5,708 nt of DNA from Alphaproteobacteria bacterium (GTDB taxonomy: Bacteria > Pseudomonadota > Alphaproteobacteria > ATCC43930 > CGMCC-115725): contig JAFAWI010000457.1 in the NCBI GenBank assembly GCA_019241915.1, forward strand, positions 1-5,708. Direction: 5' to 3'. The position numbers and the translations under genes were made by a program. Positions 4,840 to 5,708 of this stretch are shown in pieces. The notes under the pieces were generated by a model. The model saw nothing but the letters and a program-made list of their open reading frames with translations, made no database searches and was not told the origin of the DNA. How positions within the stretch are numbered: position 1 is the stretch's first letter; each line of letters starts with the position of its first letter.

Positions 4840-5708
4840 TCACTTGCCCTCGGTCTGCTTCTTGGTCTCCACCGTCTTTTCGGCGCCCTGGTCGATCCAC
4901 CAGGTTTCGAGCCCGAAGCCGTATTCGGGCGGCTTCTCGGGGCGGCGGAACTTGTCCCAATAGGCGACCCAGAATTGACCGAGATGGTAATGCGGGATCA
5001 CGTAGTAGCCGTATTGCAAGACGCGGTCGAGCGCGTGCACGTGCGTGACGAGCTGCTCGCGGGTGGGCGACGCGATCAACTGCTCGATCAGCTCATCCAC
5101 CACCTTGCTTTTTATGCCGAGCTCGTTGCGGCTGCCGGGCTGGTCGGCGGCGGCCGACCCGAAGAACTCGCGCTGCTCGTTGCCGGGCGACAGCGACTGC
5201 GGGAAGACGACGATGGTCATGTCGAAGTCGTAATCGTCCATCCGGCGCTGGTATTGCGACACATCGACGGTGCGCAGCGTCGCGGCGATGCCGAGCCGCT
5301 TCAGGTTCTGGATGAACGGCAAGGTCACGCGCTCGATTTGCGGATCGTTGTTGAGGATCTCGAACTGAAAGGGCTGGCCGGTCTTGTCGTTGACCAGCTG
5401 CTCGCCCTTGAAGCTCCAGCCGGCTGCTTTCAACAGGGTCAGCGCCTTGCGCAAGCCGTCGCGGATTTCGCCCGACCCGTCGTATTTCGGCGGCTGGTAT
5501 TCGGTGGTGAACACCGCGTCGGGGATCCGGCCGCGAAACGGCTCGAGGAGCGCCAGTTCGTCGCCCTGCGGGACGCCGGTCGCGGCAAGTTCGGAATTGT
5601 CGAAATAGCTGCGCGTCCGGCTGTAAGCGCCGTAAAACAGGTTTTTGTTCGACCATTCGAAATCGAAGGCATAGGCGAGCGCCTGCCGCACCTTGGGGTC
5701 CTGGAAGA
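4840..5708 (-). CDS. yejA: ABC transporter periplasmic binding protein, YejA family, C-terminal half
   Basis: C-terminal 288 residues of an extracellular solute-binding protein family 5 member, the periplasmic receptor that delivers peptides to YejB. The frame runs off the right edge; the GTG at 5691 is the valine of FQDPKVRQALAYAFDFEW, a strongly conserved internal SBP_bac_5 motif, so it is not the start. Other family features are the lobe-two segment ending in DYDFDMTIVVFPQSLSPGNEQ (visible residues 158-178), the AADQPGSRNELGIKSKVVDE block (186-205), and the C-terminal LDRVLQYGYYVIPHYHLGQF, VAYWDKFRRPEKPPEYG and ETWWID. These follow YejA of Gram-negative bacteria. E. coli YejA is about 604 residues, so a little under half is seen here. 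The end is intact with a short charged tail (KTVETKKQTEGK). It precedes yejB on the same strand. Signal peptide and promoter are outside the window. Confidence 0.93.
   Translation of the reverse strand, partial: FQDPKVRQALAYAFDFEWSNKNLFYGAYSRTRSYFDNSELAATGVPQGDELALLEPFRGRIPDAVFTTEYQPPKYDGSGEIRDGLRKALTLLKAAGWSFKGEQLVNDKTGQPFQFEILNNDPQIERVTLPFIQNLKRLGIAATLRTVDVSQYQRRMDDYDFDMTIVVFPQSLSPGNEQREFFGSAAADQPGSRNELGIKSKVVDELIEQLIASPTREQLVTHVHALDRVLQYGYYVIPHYHLGQFWVAYWDKFRRPEKPPEYGFGLETWWIDQGAEKTVETKKQTEGK

Overview
The window is GC-rich, gene-dense bacterial DNA that looks alphaproteobacterial, most likely Hyphomicrobiales (Bradyrhizobium / Rhodopseudomonas / Blastochloris-like). The reasons are a bacterial homospermidine synthase close to the Blastochloris type, a rhizobial-style YejA/YejB pair, and a perfect match to the alphaproteobacterial EcfG general-stress promoter. 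The species cannot be fixed from the sequence alone.

Layout, left to right. (1) 1-1263, plus strand: homospermidine synthase (hss), missing about 55 N-terminal residues off the left edge. It is followed 28 nt later by a 62-residue membrane miniprotein of unknown function (1292-1480). (2) 1501-3109, minus strand: a two-gene unit. The first gene encodes a 475-residue protein with a Pro/Ala-rich cytoplasmic arm, one membrane helix and four Sel1-like repeats. Its 3' end overlaps by 23 nt a 67-residue single-helix membrane protein that has its own good ribosome binding site. (3) 3110-3271: a 162-bp divergent intergenic region with a GGAAC-N16-CGTT promoter reading right. (4) 3272-3514, plus strand: an 80-residue glycine-zipper lipoprotein built on a 36-bp tandem repeat. 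A perfect 13-bp inverted repeat separates it from the convergent transporter genes. (5) 3603-5708, minus strand: yejB (complete) and yejA (C-terminal half, running off the right edge), components of a microcin C / oligopeptide-type ABC importer. They are separated by a 145-bp GC-rich spacer that resembles an extragenic repeat.

Functionally these are separate modules: polyamine synthesis, an envelope Sel1/miniprotein pair, a probably stress-induced outer-membrane lipoprotein, and peptide import. yejE and yejF, which normally follow yejB, are not next to it here. I found no mobile element, CRISPR array, tRNA or rRNA. No stretch longer than 300 bases lacks a gene. The best-supported new observation is the EcfG-type promoter placed correctly in front of the glycine-zipper lipoprotein; I see no strong case for a wholly novel system.
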